From contig JAJYFA010000015.1 of the NCBI GenBank assembly GCA_021790995.1, positions 1 to 43,264 of the forward strand: a stretch of 43,264 bases of DNA, in the 5' to 3' direction. How positions within the stretch are numbered: the first letter of the stretch is position 1; each line of letters begins with the position of its first letter. Below are positions 16,696-23,440 of this stretch, one piece after another. The notes below the pieces were generated by a model. The model ran no database searches and was not told the DNA's origin. It saw only the letters and a program-made list of their open reading frames with translations. The position numbers were made by a program, and so were the translations under genes. This DNA is from Acidobacteriota bacterium (GTDB lineage: Bacteria > Acidobacteriota > Terriglobia > Terriglobales > Acidobacteriaceae).

Positions 16696-17418
16696 GTGAA
16701 ACCGTTCAACGTGCAAAGGAGAGTAGATATTCCATCCGTAAACCACTGTGGGCTGGCGCCCGCATCCAACCTTAAACTACAGCCGCGATGCGTACACCGC
16801 CTTAACCGCGTATGTGGTGCGCTGGTATGTATGCTCTTGCTTGGATTGTTCACCGGAACCTCTTTCGCACAACGCCCTGACTCCGTTCCGTCGCCCTATG
16901 ATTTTGCCAATGACCTATTTGTAGGCGGCGTCTTTGCACGGGGAATGAGCGGCCCCAATCTGGACGATACGAACTTCGGCGGATGGAATGTGAGCGGCAC
17001 ACATTACTTCACGCCAACTTTGGGGACTACTGTGGATGTTCAGGGGTTTTACGGTCATGCGCCCATTGCGCCATCCAGCTTTACCTTGTCCGATCCTCTG
17101 GTCTCAAAATATGTATTCATGGCAGGCCCTCAATATCGGTGGCGCAAACGAGCGCGCTACTCTTCGAGCATACGATTGCTCGCCGGCGTTACAGATACAA
17201 ACTCCGACACGCCTTCAGGCACAATTTCTCCTGCCATGCTGGGCCTCTACCCAAACGCGACGAAGTTCGCGTTTAAGCCTGGGCTTGCATTCGATCTGAA
17301 CATCACTCCCCGTATGGCCTTTCGGTACTCCGGCGGTGTGCTCGTGGAACGTCAAAACGGAGACTTCCAAAGGGATTTCAATCTTTCCGTTGGACTTGTC
17401 TTCAGGCTTGGTCGGTAA
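16696..17418 (+). CDS. Outer membrane beta-barrel protein
   Basis: A 240-residue protein. A long N-terminal stretch leads to a signal peptide (VCMLLLGLFTGTSFA, then QRPD). The mature part is a small barrel of alternating hydrophobic strands, for example FVGGVFARGMSG, WNVSGTHYFTPTLGTTVDVQGFYG-like strands and a C-terminal FNLSVGLVFRLGR ending close to the usual aromatic/basic terminus. The GTG at 16696 has no clear ribosome site. A good AGGAGAG at 16717-16723 has only an ATT at the right distance, so the true start is unsettled. It is divergent from the LytS-like kinase and may be its regulatory target. Confidence 0.75.
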   Translation: MKPFNVQRRVDIPSVNHCGLAPASNLKLQPRCVHRLNRVCGALVCMLLLGLFTGTSFAQRPDSVPSPYDFANDLFVGGVFARGMSGPNLDDTNFGGWNVSGTHYFTPTLGTTVDVQGFYGHAPIAPSSFTLSDPLVSKYVFMAGPQYRWRKRARYSSSIRLLAGVTDTNSDTPSGTISPAMLGLYPNATKFAFKPGLAFDLNITPRMAFRYSGGVLVERQNGDFQRDFNLSVGLVFRLGR

Positions 17419-17517
17419 ATGTGTCCTGCGGGACTTGCTGCGGCAGGCCCCGCGCTTCGGAATTTCATTATGGCCACTCATGACAAGGGGTAATGTTGGC
17501 TTCTCCAAGAGGGGCAC

Positions 17518-17694
17518 ATGAGGGATTGGCCAGTTGAAGAGATGTGGTACATGCTATTTGTGGCTCGCTGTCTCGTACTCGCGGTTCCACTCATTCTGGC
17601 ACTCATGTTGCTCCGCTTCATATCGCGCGCTGGGAAGCCTGGCAAACGCTCGTCCAAGCGGCGACACCCCTTCGTTCACCCGTTCAAACGGTAG
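17518..17694 (+). CDS. 58-residue single-pass membrane peptide
   Basis: A short frame with ATG 17518 preceded by AAGAGGGG and stop TAG at 17692. An acidic N-terminus (WPVEEMWYM) is followed by a strong hydrophobic helix (LVLAVPLILALMLLRF) and a very basic tail (GKPGKRSSKRRHPF). It ends 65 bp before the ECF sigma gene in the same direction. The sensible topology and ribosome site argue for a real gene. A small membrane partner of the sigma factor is possible but unproven. A competing frame at 17534-17755 has no such features. Confidence 0.5.
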   Translation: MRDWPVEEMWYMLFVARCLVLAVPLILALMLLRFISRAGKPGKRSSKRRHPFVHPFKR

Positions 17695-17759
17695 ATCGAG
17701 ACTGTGCTCATCGGGCCGTCACCTTGTGAAATATCTGACCGATGAGAAGGGATGATTGG

Positions 17760-18329
17760 ATGGATCAGCGGCCTACAGCATCGGATCGGACAAGCAACTC
17801 CGCGATTTCTTCCCGTCGCCTAGCAGAGTTTGAAAAGGCATTTCACGAAAATCGTCCGCGTATATACAGGTTTCTCTTGGTGTCATCCCATGATCCCGAT
17901 CTGGCCGAGGTTCTCACTCAGGAGTGCTTTCTCAAGGCATTTCAGAACTGGTCAACTTTTCGTGGAGACGCACAAGTGTCTACTTGGTTGATGAGGATCG
18001 CGATTAACCTTCAAAAAGACCACTGGCGCAGCAGACGGATTCAGTTCTGGCACCAAACATGCAATAACTCCCTGGATGTGGACGGTGTTTTGCAGCAGGT
18101 TCCAGATGATCACGAATCACCGGAGAGGAGTGCGGTTGCCAAACAACAGGTAGCGCGCATCTGGAACACTGTGTCGAAACTTCCCCATCGGCAGAAGACG
18201 ATATTCTTGCTCAGAATCGTGGAAGAGTTGACACTGAAAGAAATTGCGGATGTGACCGGCACCCCGGAGAGCACTGTCAAAAATTATCTCTGTCACTGCA
18301 TGAGCAGAATCCGAAGAGTTCTACATTGA
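17760..18329 (+). CDS. ECF sigma factor (RpoE/SigW-like)
   Basis: A 189-residue sigma-70 family protein of the extracytoplasmic type. Region 2 (about residues 25-90) has FLKAFQNWSTFRGDAQVSTWLMRIA, with the DNA-melting and -10 recognition helices. Region 4 (about 120-185) has LPHRQKTIFLLRIVEELTLKEIADVTGTPESTVKNYL, broken here only by its own variation. ATG 17760 follows GAGAAGGG at good spacing; ATG 17742 is an in-frame alternative. No recognisable zinc-finger anti-sigma gene follows; the next gene is convergent. Control may come from the small membrane peptide upstream or from the two-component system. Confidence 0.92.
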   Translation: MDQRPTASDRTSNSAISSRRLAEFEKAFHENRPRIYRFLLVSSHDPDLAEVLTQECFLKAFQNWSTFRGDAQVSTWLMRIAINLQKDHWRSRRIQFWHQTCNNSLDVDGVLQQVPDDHESPERSAVAKQQVARIWNTVSKLPHRQKTIFLLRIVEELTLKEIADVTGTPESTVKNYLCHCMSRIRRVLH

Positions 18330-18399
18330 ACAAGTTCGCAAGGACAGTTTGCCATAACAGTGCGTATTCATTTTGCCCGTCGGGTGGGATGAGACTGCC

Positions 18400-18421
18400 G
18401 CTCCTGCCGGATGGCAGGAGC
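18400..18421. terminator. Stem-loop between convergent sigma and ParB genes
   Basis: GCTCCTGCC (18400-18408) pairs perfectly with GGCAGGAGC (18413-18421) around GGAT. It lies in the 184-bp gap between the ends of the ECF sigma gene and the ParB-like gene. No T-run follows on either strand, so it may be a weak or Rho-aided terminator. Confidence 0.5.
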
Positions 18422-18513
18422 CACGCACAAGGGATGGGAAGACGGGCAGCCGGACAAAAAACTGCGGAGCCTCAACGTGAGACCCCGCACAATGGTTTCG
18501 ATTGAATTGAGAG

Positions 18514-20124
18514 CTACGCTGCTACCTGTTTCTTAGCTGGCTTCGGCTGCGACTTGACGGCTGGCTTCGCGGTAGCCTTTTTCGTTGCCTTCGCCTTGTC
18601 CCGGTCAGCAAACTCCCGCTTCACCTTTGCAGCGATGGCTTCTGTGTCCACCTTGTACACAGCAGCGGCTTCCCGCAACACCTGAGCGCCATTGCCACGC
18701 GCGGCGGCAAGCAAGAGCGCCAGTTGAACGATGACGCTGCCAAGAATGCTCTCTTCGGCTTGGCGCAGGTACGCCAGAAACAGCTTACCGATAGAGTCAT
18801 TTTCCTTGACCTTCTTGATGCCGTACTGACGCGCAAGTGCGGCAAGATGGCTCTCGTTGGCGACTGCGGCTAAGCGTTCCGCGATAAAGAGTAGGTCGCG
18901 CTTCATCAGACGTACCGGCACAGCCTCCGCAATCGCGGAGAGAGTACGAATGCCGATGGTGTTGGCAATCGCCTCCTCCCTGCGCTGTTTCTCCTGCGCG
19001 GCCTTGAAAGAGGCATCCGCCTTGCTCGTCTGCCTCTTCGGGTGATGTACCGGGCAAGCGAGATTGGCGCAAACCTTGCGAATCTCTCCCTTGCCCGCAC
19101 CATCGGCAATGATGGCCTCGGTAACGGATTTGCAGGTCTTGTACTCCGGGGCTTCCTGCTGGTACTTGTTCTGCGGCTTCTCGTCGCGGATTTGGATGTA
19201 CTGACCACGCGGCACAATCGGACTGCCTTCGGCGGGTTTGCCGTGCGCGGTCGTAATCTGTACCAGCTTGGGCTTGGCCGCAATCGTCTTTTTGACGTGC
19301 GCGTCCAGCTTGGCGGCGTAGCAGGCCGGGTCTGAGCAGGCATCCGAGTTTTCGCTGATACCTGCAAAGAGCAGCGTGTTATGCCCTGTGCGCTTCGGGC
19401 ATTCCAAGCAACTGCCCGCTGCCGGGACAAGCTGCCCATCGCGCTTCGAGAAGGGCGCTTCTTTCAGGATGAGCAAGACGTTCTGCTCAATCCAGCCCTG
19501 TAGCTGGCGAACCGGGAGCAAGATGCGCTTGGCCTTGCCGCCGCCGCTCCAATCCTCGCGGAAGCAAGCGGCGAGGGCCTGTTCCTGCTGGCCGGACTGG
19601 AGGCGGGCCAGGAGCAGCGCATGGCCCACGCCGATCTCGTCCCGATAGAACGCATCGACCACAGCCGCGATGAGGTCAACCAGCTTGAGACGGGTTGCGA
19701 CAAAAGCGGGCGATTTGCCCGTGCGGGCTGCGATGAGTTCGATGCTGTACTTGGGTTCCTCCAAGTCGAGAAGCCGTTTGAATCCTTCGGCCTCTTCCAT
19801 CGGGTGAACATCGCGGCGTTGGAGATTTTCGACAAGCTGCGCCTCCAACACCTGCGCGTCGGTCATCTCGCGGATGCGTACCGGGACGGTGGCGGCTTCG
19901 GCAATCTGCGCGGCGCGGTAACGCTGTTCCCCAAAGACGATTTCCAGCCGTTCCTCTTTGGGGCGAACGAGCAACGGAGTCAGAACGCCATTGCCGCGGA
20001 TGCTGGCCGCAAGCTCTTTCAAGAATGCCTCATCGAAACGGCGGCGCGGGTTGGTGGTGGACGGGACAAGCAACGCGAGAGGCACGTCGCGGTATTCGGG
20101 GGTATTGATAACCGTGGTCGTCAT
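18514..20124 (-). CDS. parB: ParB-like nuclease/partition-domain protein
   Basis: A 536-residue protein. Residues about 8-100 form a ParB N-terminal domain with NPRRRFDEAFLKELAASI (box I region) and the GEQRYRAAQIA form of the arginine box II. LVENLQRRDVHPMEEAEGF and an HTH-like stretch follow to about 190. The middle holds several Cys pairs (SCLECPKR, DACSDPACYAAK, CANLACPVHH) that look metal binding, and the tail is a K/A/P-rich basic stretch. No ParA is encoded nearby, so classical partition is unlikely. It resembles the orphan ParB proteins of conjugative leading regions. ATG 20124 follows AAGGAG at 8-10 bp. Confidence 0.85.
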   Translation of the reverse strand: MTTTVINTPEYRDVPLALLVPSTTNPRRRFDEAFLKELAASIRGNGVLTPLLVRPKEERLEIVFGEQRYRAAQIAEAATVPVRIREMTDAQVLEAQLVENLQRRDVHPMEEAEGFKRLLDLEEPKYSIELIAARTGKSPAFVATRLKLVDLIAAVVDAFYRDEIGVGHALLLARLQSGQQEQALAACFREDWSGGGKAKRILLPVRQLQGWIEQNVLLILKEAPFSKRDGQLVPAAGSCLECPKRTGHNTLLFAGISENSDACSDPACYAAKLDAHVKKTIAAKPKLVQITTAHGKPAEGSPIVPRGQYIQIRDEKPQNKYQQEAPEYKTCKSVTEAIIADGAGKGEIRKVCANLACPVHHPKRQTSKADASFKAAQEKQRREEAIANTIGIRTLSAIAEAVPVRLMKRDLLFIAERLAAVANESHLAALARQYGIKKVKENDSIGKLFLAYLRQAEESILGSVIVQLALLLAAARGNGAQVLREAAAVYKVDTEAIAAKVKREFADRDKAKATKKATAKPAVKSQPKPAKKQVAA

Positions 20125-20163
20125 GGTGAAAAGCTCCTTTCGAGCGGTTGAGAGTGAAGGCAA

Positions 20164-20197
20164 GCGGAGCGGGGACACTCTGGCTGTTCCGCTCCGC
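20164..20197 (-). other. Intercistronic stem-loop before parB
   Basis: GCGGAGCGG (20164-20172) pairs perfectly with CCGCTCCGC (20189-20197). It fills most of the 85-bp gap between the DUF6908 gene and the parB start. It may lower or protect the downstream transcript; no T-run follows on the minus strand. Confidence 0.5.
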
Positions 20198-20209
20198 AAG
20201 GGAAGCGGA

Positions 20210-20629
20210 CTAGCCGCGAATTGACTTGTCCGTGAAGGCTTCGGCGAAGCCTTGCAACTTGAGGTTCTTGTCCCAATCGGCGGCAAAGCGTTCATGCTGG
20301 CCGTGCAAACCGACAAGGGCGACATAGTTCCCGCGAACGAGGTTGCGGGACCACTGCTCCACGCCCACGTAATCGTTGCGCCAGTAGTACGGGTCAAGGG
20401 ACAATCCGCAGCCGATGGGCTTCACCAACTCGAAACACATCTCCGGGTCGCGCATGAGGTCGCCGTTCTGTTCGCCATAGTGGGCAACGGAGATTGCGGG
20501 CAATCCGAGCGGCCCCGGCTCTCCCACGGCCTCGATAACGAGGGCCATGTAAGGCGGGTTTTCGATTTTGAGATAGAGCGAGGGCCGGTAGCCTCCGGCC
20601 CGCTCAAGGATGCGGAGTAAGGTCTGCAT
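20210..20629 (-). CDS. DUF6908 domain protein
   Basis: A 139-residue protein matching the DUF6908 pattern as I remember it (SLYLKIENPPYMALVIEAV, then ISVAHYGEQNGDLMRDPEM). The biochemical role is unknown. Its ATG overlaps the ardC stop codon by one base (TGATG), so translation is coupled, and it sits between ArdC and ParB. The fold looks like mixed strands and helices, with no membrane segment. The association suggests a part in DNA establishment or defence evasion. Confidence 0.8.
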   Translation of the reverse strand: MQTLLRILERAGGYRPSLYLKIENPPYMALVIEAVGEPGPLGLPAISVAHYGEQNGDLMRDPEMCFELVKPIGCGLSLDPYYWRNDYVGVEQWSRNLVRGNYVALVGLHGQHERFAADWDKNLKLQGFAEAFTDKSIRG

Positions 20630-21594
20630 CACGCCACCTCCGCAAGTGCATCGGTGGCTGCTGGTGCCGCCTCTTTCGACTGTGGCGGCTGCAAGGCGGC
20701 GAGAATGACAGCGGATGTGCGCTGGATGACTTCAAGGCTTTCGGCCAGGAGCGCAGCATTGCCGCTGTACATCTGGATGTAGTCGCTTGAACTGGTTCCC
20801 ATCTCCAAGCCGATGGCCTGACCGACGACAAACGCCACGGCCTCGGCTTCGGTCTCGCGCACCTTCGGCGTGGTGAAGGTGGCGCGGTCGGCCTGATGCA
20901 AAAGCTCGTGCGCCGTTTCGTGTACCAGCGTCACAAACTCCTGCGCCTTCGGCTGGCCGGGGAGCAAGGCAATCTTGCCGCCATAGCTGACGCCCAATGC
21001 CGGAGCAATGCGCTCGTTGAATTCAAGCTCGATGCCACGCTCTGCGAGGAAATCCCGCAGACGGTCGTGGTACTCGCCCACTTCGCCAGTGATGGCAAAG
21101 TCGTACTCCGGTAGGTCTGCGCCTTCGGTCTGCGCCACATCGAAGACGTGAACGACACGAAAGCCGATGAGTACCGGGCGCGGCTTCTCGCTCGTCTCCT
21201 GCTCTGTATCGTCCTTCCTGCGGCGGTAGCCGGTGACGGGCGCGAGAATCTGGATGCCTTTCTCGCCGCGTTTCACGAACCGGCCCATCTCTTTCCATGC
21301 GCCGTAACCGGCAACGCGGGTTGCGGTTGGCCGCTGCCGGGCAATGGCGAGGATGTTGCCAAAGCTGTAATTACGGAAGCGCGACATTGCCGCCAGATAC
21401 GCGGTCAAGGTTTCGCTCTTGCCTTCCTGCACCTGCTGAATGAGGAAATCCACGGCCTGCCGGATGATGGCCTGCGTGGGGTTGTCCTTCTGCGCTGTGC
21501 GGCCCTGATAGGGTGACTCGCTGCGGATGGGGAGCGCCGCATTTTCACTGTGCGGCGCGGTGGTGGCGGCTGCGTTGTTGCTGGTGGTAGACAT
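20629..21594 (-). CDS. ardC: ArdC-like antirestriction protein
   Basis: A 321-residue protein. The N-terminal ssDNA-binding domain (about 45-150) has FGNILAIARQRP, VAGYGAWKEMGRFVKRGEKGI. The C-terminal zincin-like metalloprotease domain has LVHETAHELLHQ (HExxH at about residue 223) and a downstream acidic ETEAEAVAFVVG helix. ArdC proteins protect incoming single-stranded DNA from restriction on entry. ATG 21594 follows CAGGAGAG; a longer frame to 21669 runs into a palindrome and is rejected. It is the first gene of the ardC-DUF6908-parB unit, and a long palindrome lies 74 bp upstream. Confidence 0.93.
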   Translation of the reverse strand: MSTTSNNAAATTAPHSENAALPIRSESPYQGRTAQKDNPTQAIIRQAVDFLIQQVQEGKSETLTAYLAAMSRFRNYSFGNILAIARQRPTATRVAGYGAWKEMGRFVKRGEKGIQILAPVTGYRRRKDDTEQETSEKPRPVLIGFRVVHVFDVAQTEGADLPEYDFAITGEVGEYHDRLRDFLAERGIELEFNERIAPALGVSYGGKIALLPGQPKAQEFVTLVHETAHELLHQADRATFTTPKVRETEAEAVAFVVGQAIGLEMGTSSSDYIQMYSGNAALLAESLEVIQRTSAVILAALQPPQSKEAAPAATDALAEVA

Positions 21595-21667
21595 GATGTT
21601 TGCTCTCCTGTGCTGCCCGCGTGGGGCGAGATTCTGAAGGAGGGCATTTCGCCTTTGGCTCTCAACC

Positions 21668-21850
21668 AAATTTCTTTTGTTGAGTGCCCCCGCTTCATGT
21701 CTTGTGCGGCGGGCAGAGGCGAGGCGGGTTCGGTCAAGGGCGCGCGTCCTCTGCGCGTTTATGGAGCGTCAGCGAACACCCTTGACGGGTTCCGACCGGC
21801 TCTGCCACAAAGCCGCATGAAGCGGGGGCACTTGATAAAAGAAGAAATTT
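21668..21850. repeat. Long imperfect palindrome upstream of ardC
   Basis: The outer arms AAATTTCTT (21668-21676) and AAGAAATTT (21842-21850), then a perfect 17-bp arm at 21683-21699 with 21816-21832, then GTCAAGGG (21733-21740) with CCCTTGAC (21779-21786), form one long stem with internal bulges. The loop holds a small CGCGC/GCGCG hairpin. CTCAAC (21661-21666) can also pair locally with GTTGAG (21679-21684), an alternative fold. It lies in a 458-bp gap (21595-22052) otherwise holding only an IS110 remnant. It could be a promoter active in single-stranded DNA, a dispersed extragenic repeat or a structured RNA. Confidence 0.75.
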
Positions 21851-21949
21851 AGTTATTCTTCCATATCGTTTTAAGGGTGGGCGTTGCGGGGCAGGGGCCC
21901 GATGGGAGTATAGATCTCGTACAGAACTTTACTGCGGGAGGAAACAGCG

Positions 21950-22015
21950 ATGAAGATAACCAGATCAAAGAACGAAAAACGGCGGCTCACGATTGGCGTG
22001 GACCAAGCCGATTGA
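21950..22015 (+). pseudogene. 5' fragment of an IS110-family transposase
   Basis: An ATG preceded by a perfect GGGAGGAAACAGCG ribosome site opens a 21-codon frame, MKITRSKNEKRRL then TIGVDQAD, ended by TGA. This matches, from memory, the N-terminus of IS110 transposases (basic start, then IGVD with the first catalytic Asp of the DEDD set). Everything after it is missing. About 100 bases upstream (21853-21949) are probably the IS left non-coding end, which in intact IS110 elements encodes the bridge RNA. It marks an old insertion and deletion between ardC and doxX. Confidence 0.6.
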
Positions 22016-22052
22016 TGGCCCTATCATGCCAACGCAATGGAGCGCATCTTTG

Positions 22053-22421
22053 TCAGGCGGGTCTTGATCTCCACCCAAGCCAGACAAGCGTTGCCGCAAG
22101 AAGCGTCATCACCAAAGGAAAAGCAGGGTTGAAAACCGCCTTCGTATAGCAAAGGAAGGTGCCGAGACCGACGCTACAGGTAATCATGAAGGCTCCCAGC
22201 GAGGTGAAGCGTGGGATAAAGACCAGAAGTGCGCCTATCGTGTCCACGGCACCCGAAGCGTATCGCAACCACTGCCCCCAACCTATCGCGTCGAAGAATG
22301 GAATGGTGCCCATGGTTCCAGTGAGCTTTTCGACGCCGACTACGAGAAAGATCAGGCCGATGATGCCCCTGAGAACCCAGGTGACGACAGCACTTACCTT
22401 GCTGGTTGTCTCCATCGTCAT
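22053..22421 (-). CDS. DoxX-like membrane protein
   Basis: A 122-residue protein with four hydrophobic segments and the DoxX-type start (TWVLRGIIGLIFLVVGVEKLTG), then FFDAIGWGQWLRYASGAVDTIGALLV. The family is linked to quinone or thiol redox balance, but most members are uncharacterised. ATG 22421 follows AAGGAG at 9 bp. It stands alone between the IS110 remnant and a small unknown gene, and is probably cargo. Confidence 0.88.
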   Translation of the reverse strand: MTMETTSKVSAVVTWVLRGIIGLIFLVVGVEKLTGTMGTIPFFDAIGWGQWLRYASGAVDTIGALLVFIPRFTSLGAFMITCSVGLGTFLCYTKAVFNPAFPLVMTLLAATLVWLGWRSRPA

Positions 22422-22626
22422 GGCTATTCACTCCTTGCGATTGTGTGCTAAGCATATCGGAAAATACGCCTACGACTTGCAAAAACAAATAAGGGCAGGA
22501 ACAATTTGCCCGATGCGCGGGAACTACCGTTTCTCTACGGTGTCGGATGTCTGCGCACCATCGCAACGCCGGAACACAAGGTATGCGCCCAAATTGATGT
22601 CTACTCACCGCCCTCAAAAAACAGAA

Positions 22627-22845
22627 TCAGCGGGAGACGGCAGGCGTGGAATAGTCCTTGAGCAGTCGAGGGCGTCCACCCTCATCCCGTGTCACCTTCG
22701 CTTCTAATGCAGTCGAGGTCTTGAGACAGGAAGAGAACACAGTGCCATCGGTGAACTCGATACAGATTTCCGGGCCGTCGCTGCTGTCCTCATAGATGGT
22801 GAAGGTACTGACGACTTTCCCAACGAACTCTTTGCATTCGACCAT
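22627..22845 (-). CDS. Small hypothetical protein
   Basis: A 72-residue protein of no recognised family. ATG 22845 is preceded by AGAGGA at 7 bp, a good site. The sequence alternates short strands (VGKVVSTFTIYED, ICIEFTDGTVFSSCL) in the manner of a small beta barrel or SH3-like fold. A 205-bp gap separates it from doxX, and upstream lies the hairpin-rich stretch. Confidence 0.65.
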   Translation of the reverse strand: MVECKEFVGKVVSTFTIYEDSSDGPEICIEFTDGTVFSSCLKTSTALEAKVTRDEGGRPRLLKDYSTPAVSR

Positions 22846-23093
22846 TCCAAAATCCTCTTAGCCGGAGCCAATTAGTCCAAGAATGAGACCTGGCATATCG
22901 CGCAGCAAATAAATTCTTGTGAAATGCACTCGTATTCTTAACGCTGACCGGAACCTCTTGTTGCCAGTGGGATGCCGCCTCCAGAACAAACAATCGCCTT
23001 CGGCTGTGAACGAGTGTTGCACAGAGGCAGTGGTCTCATATTGTGGATGGGAAATACACACGTCCGAACTCCGCAACCGGGTTGGGAAGAATC

Positions 23094-23280
23094 GTTTGCG
23101 GTGCGCCCCCGCAAACTGCCCTAAAACCCGTGATCGGGGAGTTGGAAAGCCGAAGTAAGCACGGCTCCTACGACCTTTAGCTTTAGGGGCCTGGACATAC
23201 GTCGCAGGCTCCCCGACCGCAAAGGCCAAGGGAATCTTCAGCACGCCGAAGGCGTGCCTCTTGCTTACTTTGGGGTTTCC
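23094..23280. repeat. Multi-hairpin structured intergenic element
   Basis: Several stems occur in order. GTTTGCGG (23094-23101) pairs with CCGCAAAC (23109-23116). A long outer stem joins GGAAA and AAGTAAGCA (23144-23161) with TGCTTACTT and TTTCC (23262-23280). Inside it are GGCTCCTA with TAGGGGCC, GCCTG with CAGGC, and the perfect GCACGCC-GAA-GGCGTGC (23241-23257). This is within a 595-bp gap (22846-23440) with no convincing gene; the open frame at 22858-23370 on the minus strand only reads through the stems. It may be a dispersed acidobacterial repeat, a non-coding RNA or a DNA-processing site. Confidence 0.65.
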
Positions 23281-23384
23281 ACACCCCAGGGCAGTGCGTA
23301 CCTGTCCCGGCTCCATGATTTCGGAACGGGGAGGAAAAAGCAAGGCGGGCCAAAGTGGGCCGCGCCGCACTGGTTGGTTTTATC

Positions 23385-23404
23385 AGGGAAAGAGGCGTTT
23401 CCCT
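23385..23404 (-). terminator. Stem-loop after the DUF1016 nuclease gene
   Basis: AGGGAAA (23385-23391) pairs with TTTCCCT (23398-23404) around GAGGCG, 37 bp past the nuclease stop codon. No long T-run follows, so a terminator role is only likely from position. Confidence 0.4.
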
Positions 23405-23440
23405 TTGGGGAAGCTGCGGCTTTGGGCCGTGCTTTGTGAA

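Noticed and set aside
21550-21852. Plus-strand frame across the palindrome upstream of ardC
   Set aside because: It only translates the palindrome arms and overlaps the ardC start.
22858-23370. Minus-strand open frame of 170 codons in the hairpin region
   Set aside because: It reads through all stems and has a composition rich in R, K, G and F with no domain or good ribosome site. The structure explains the bases better.
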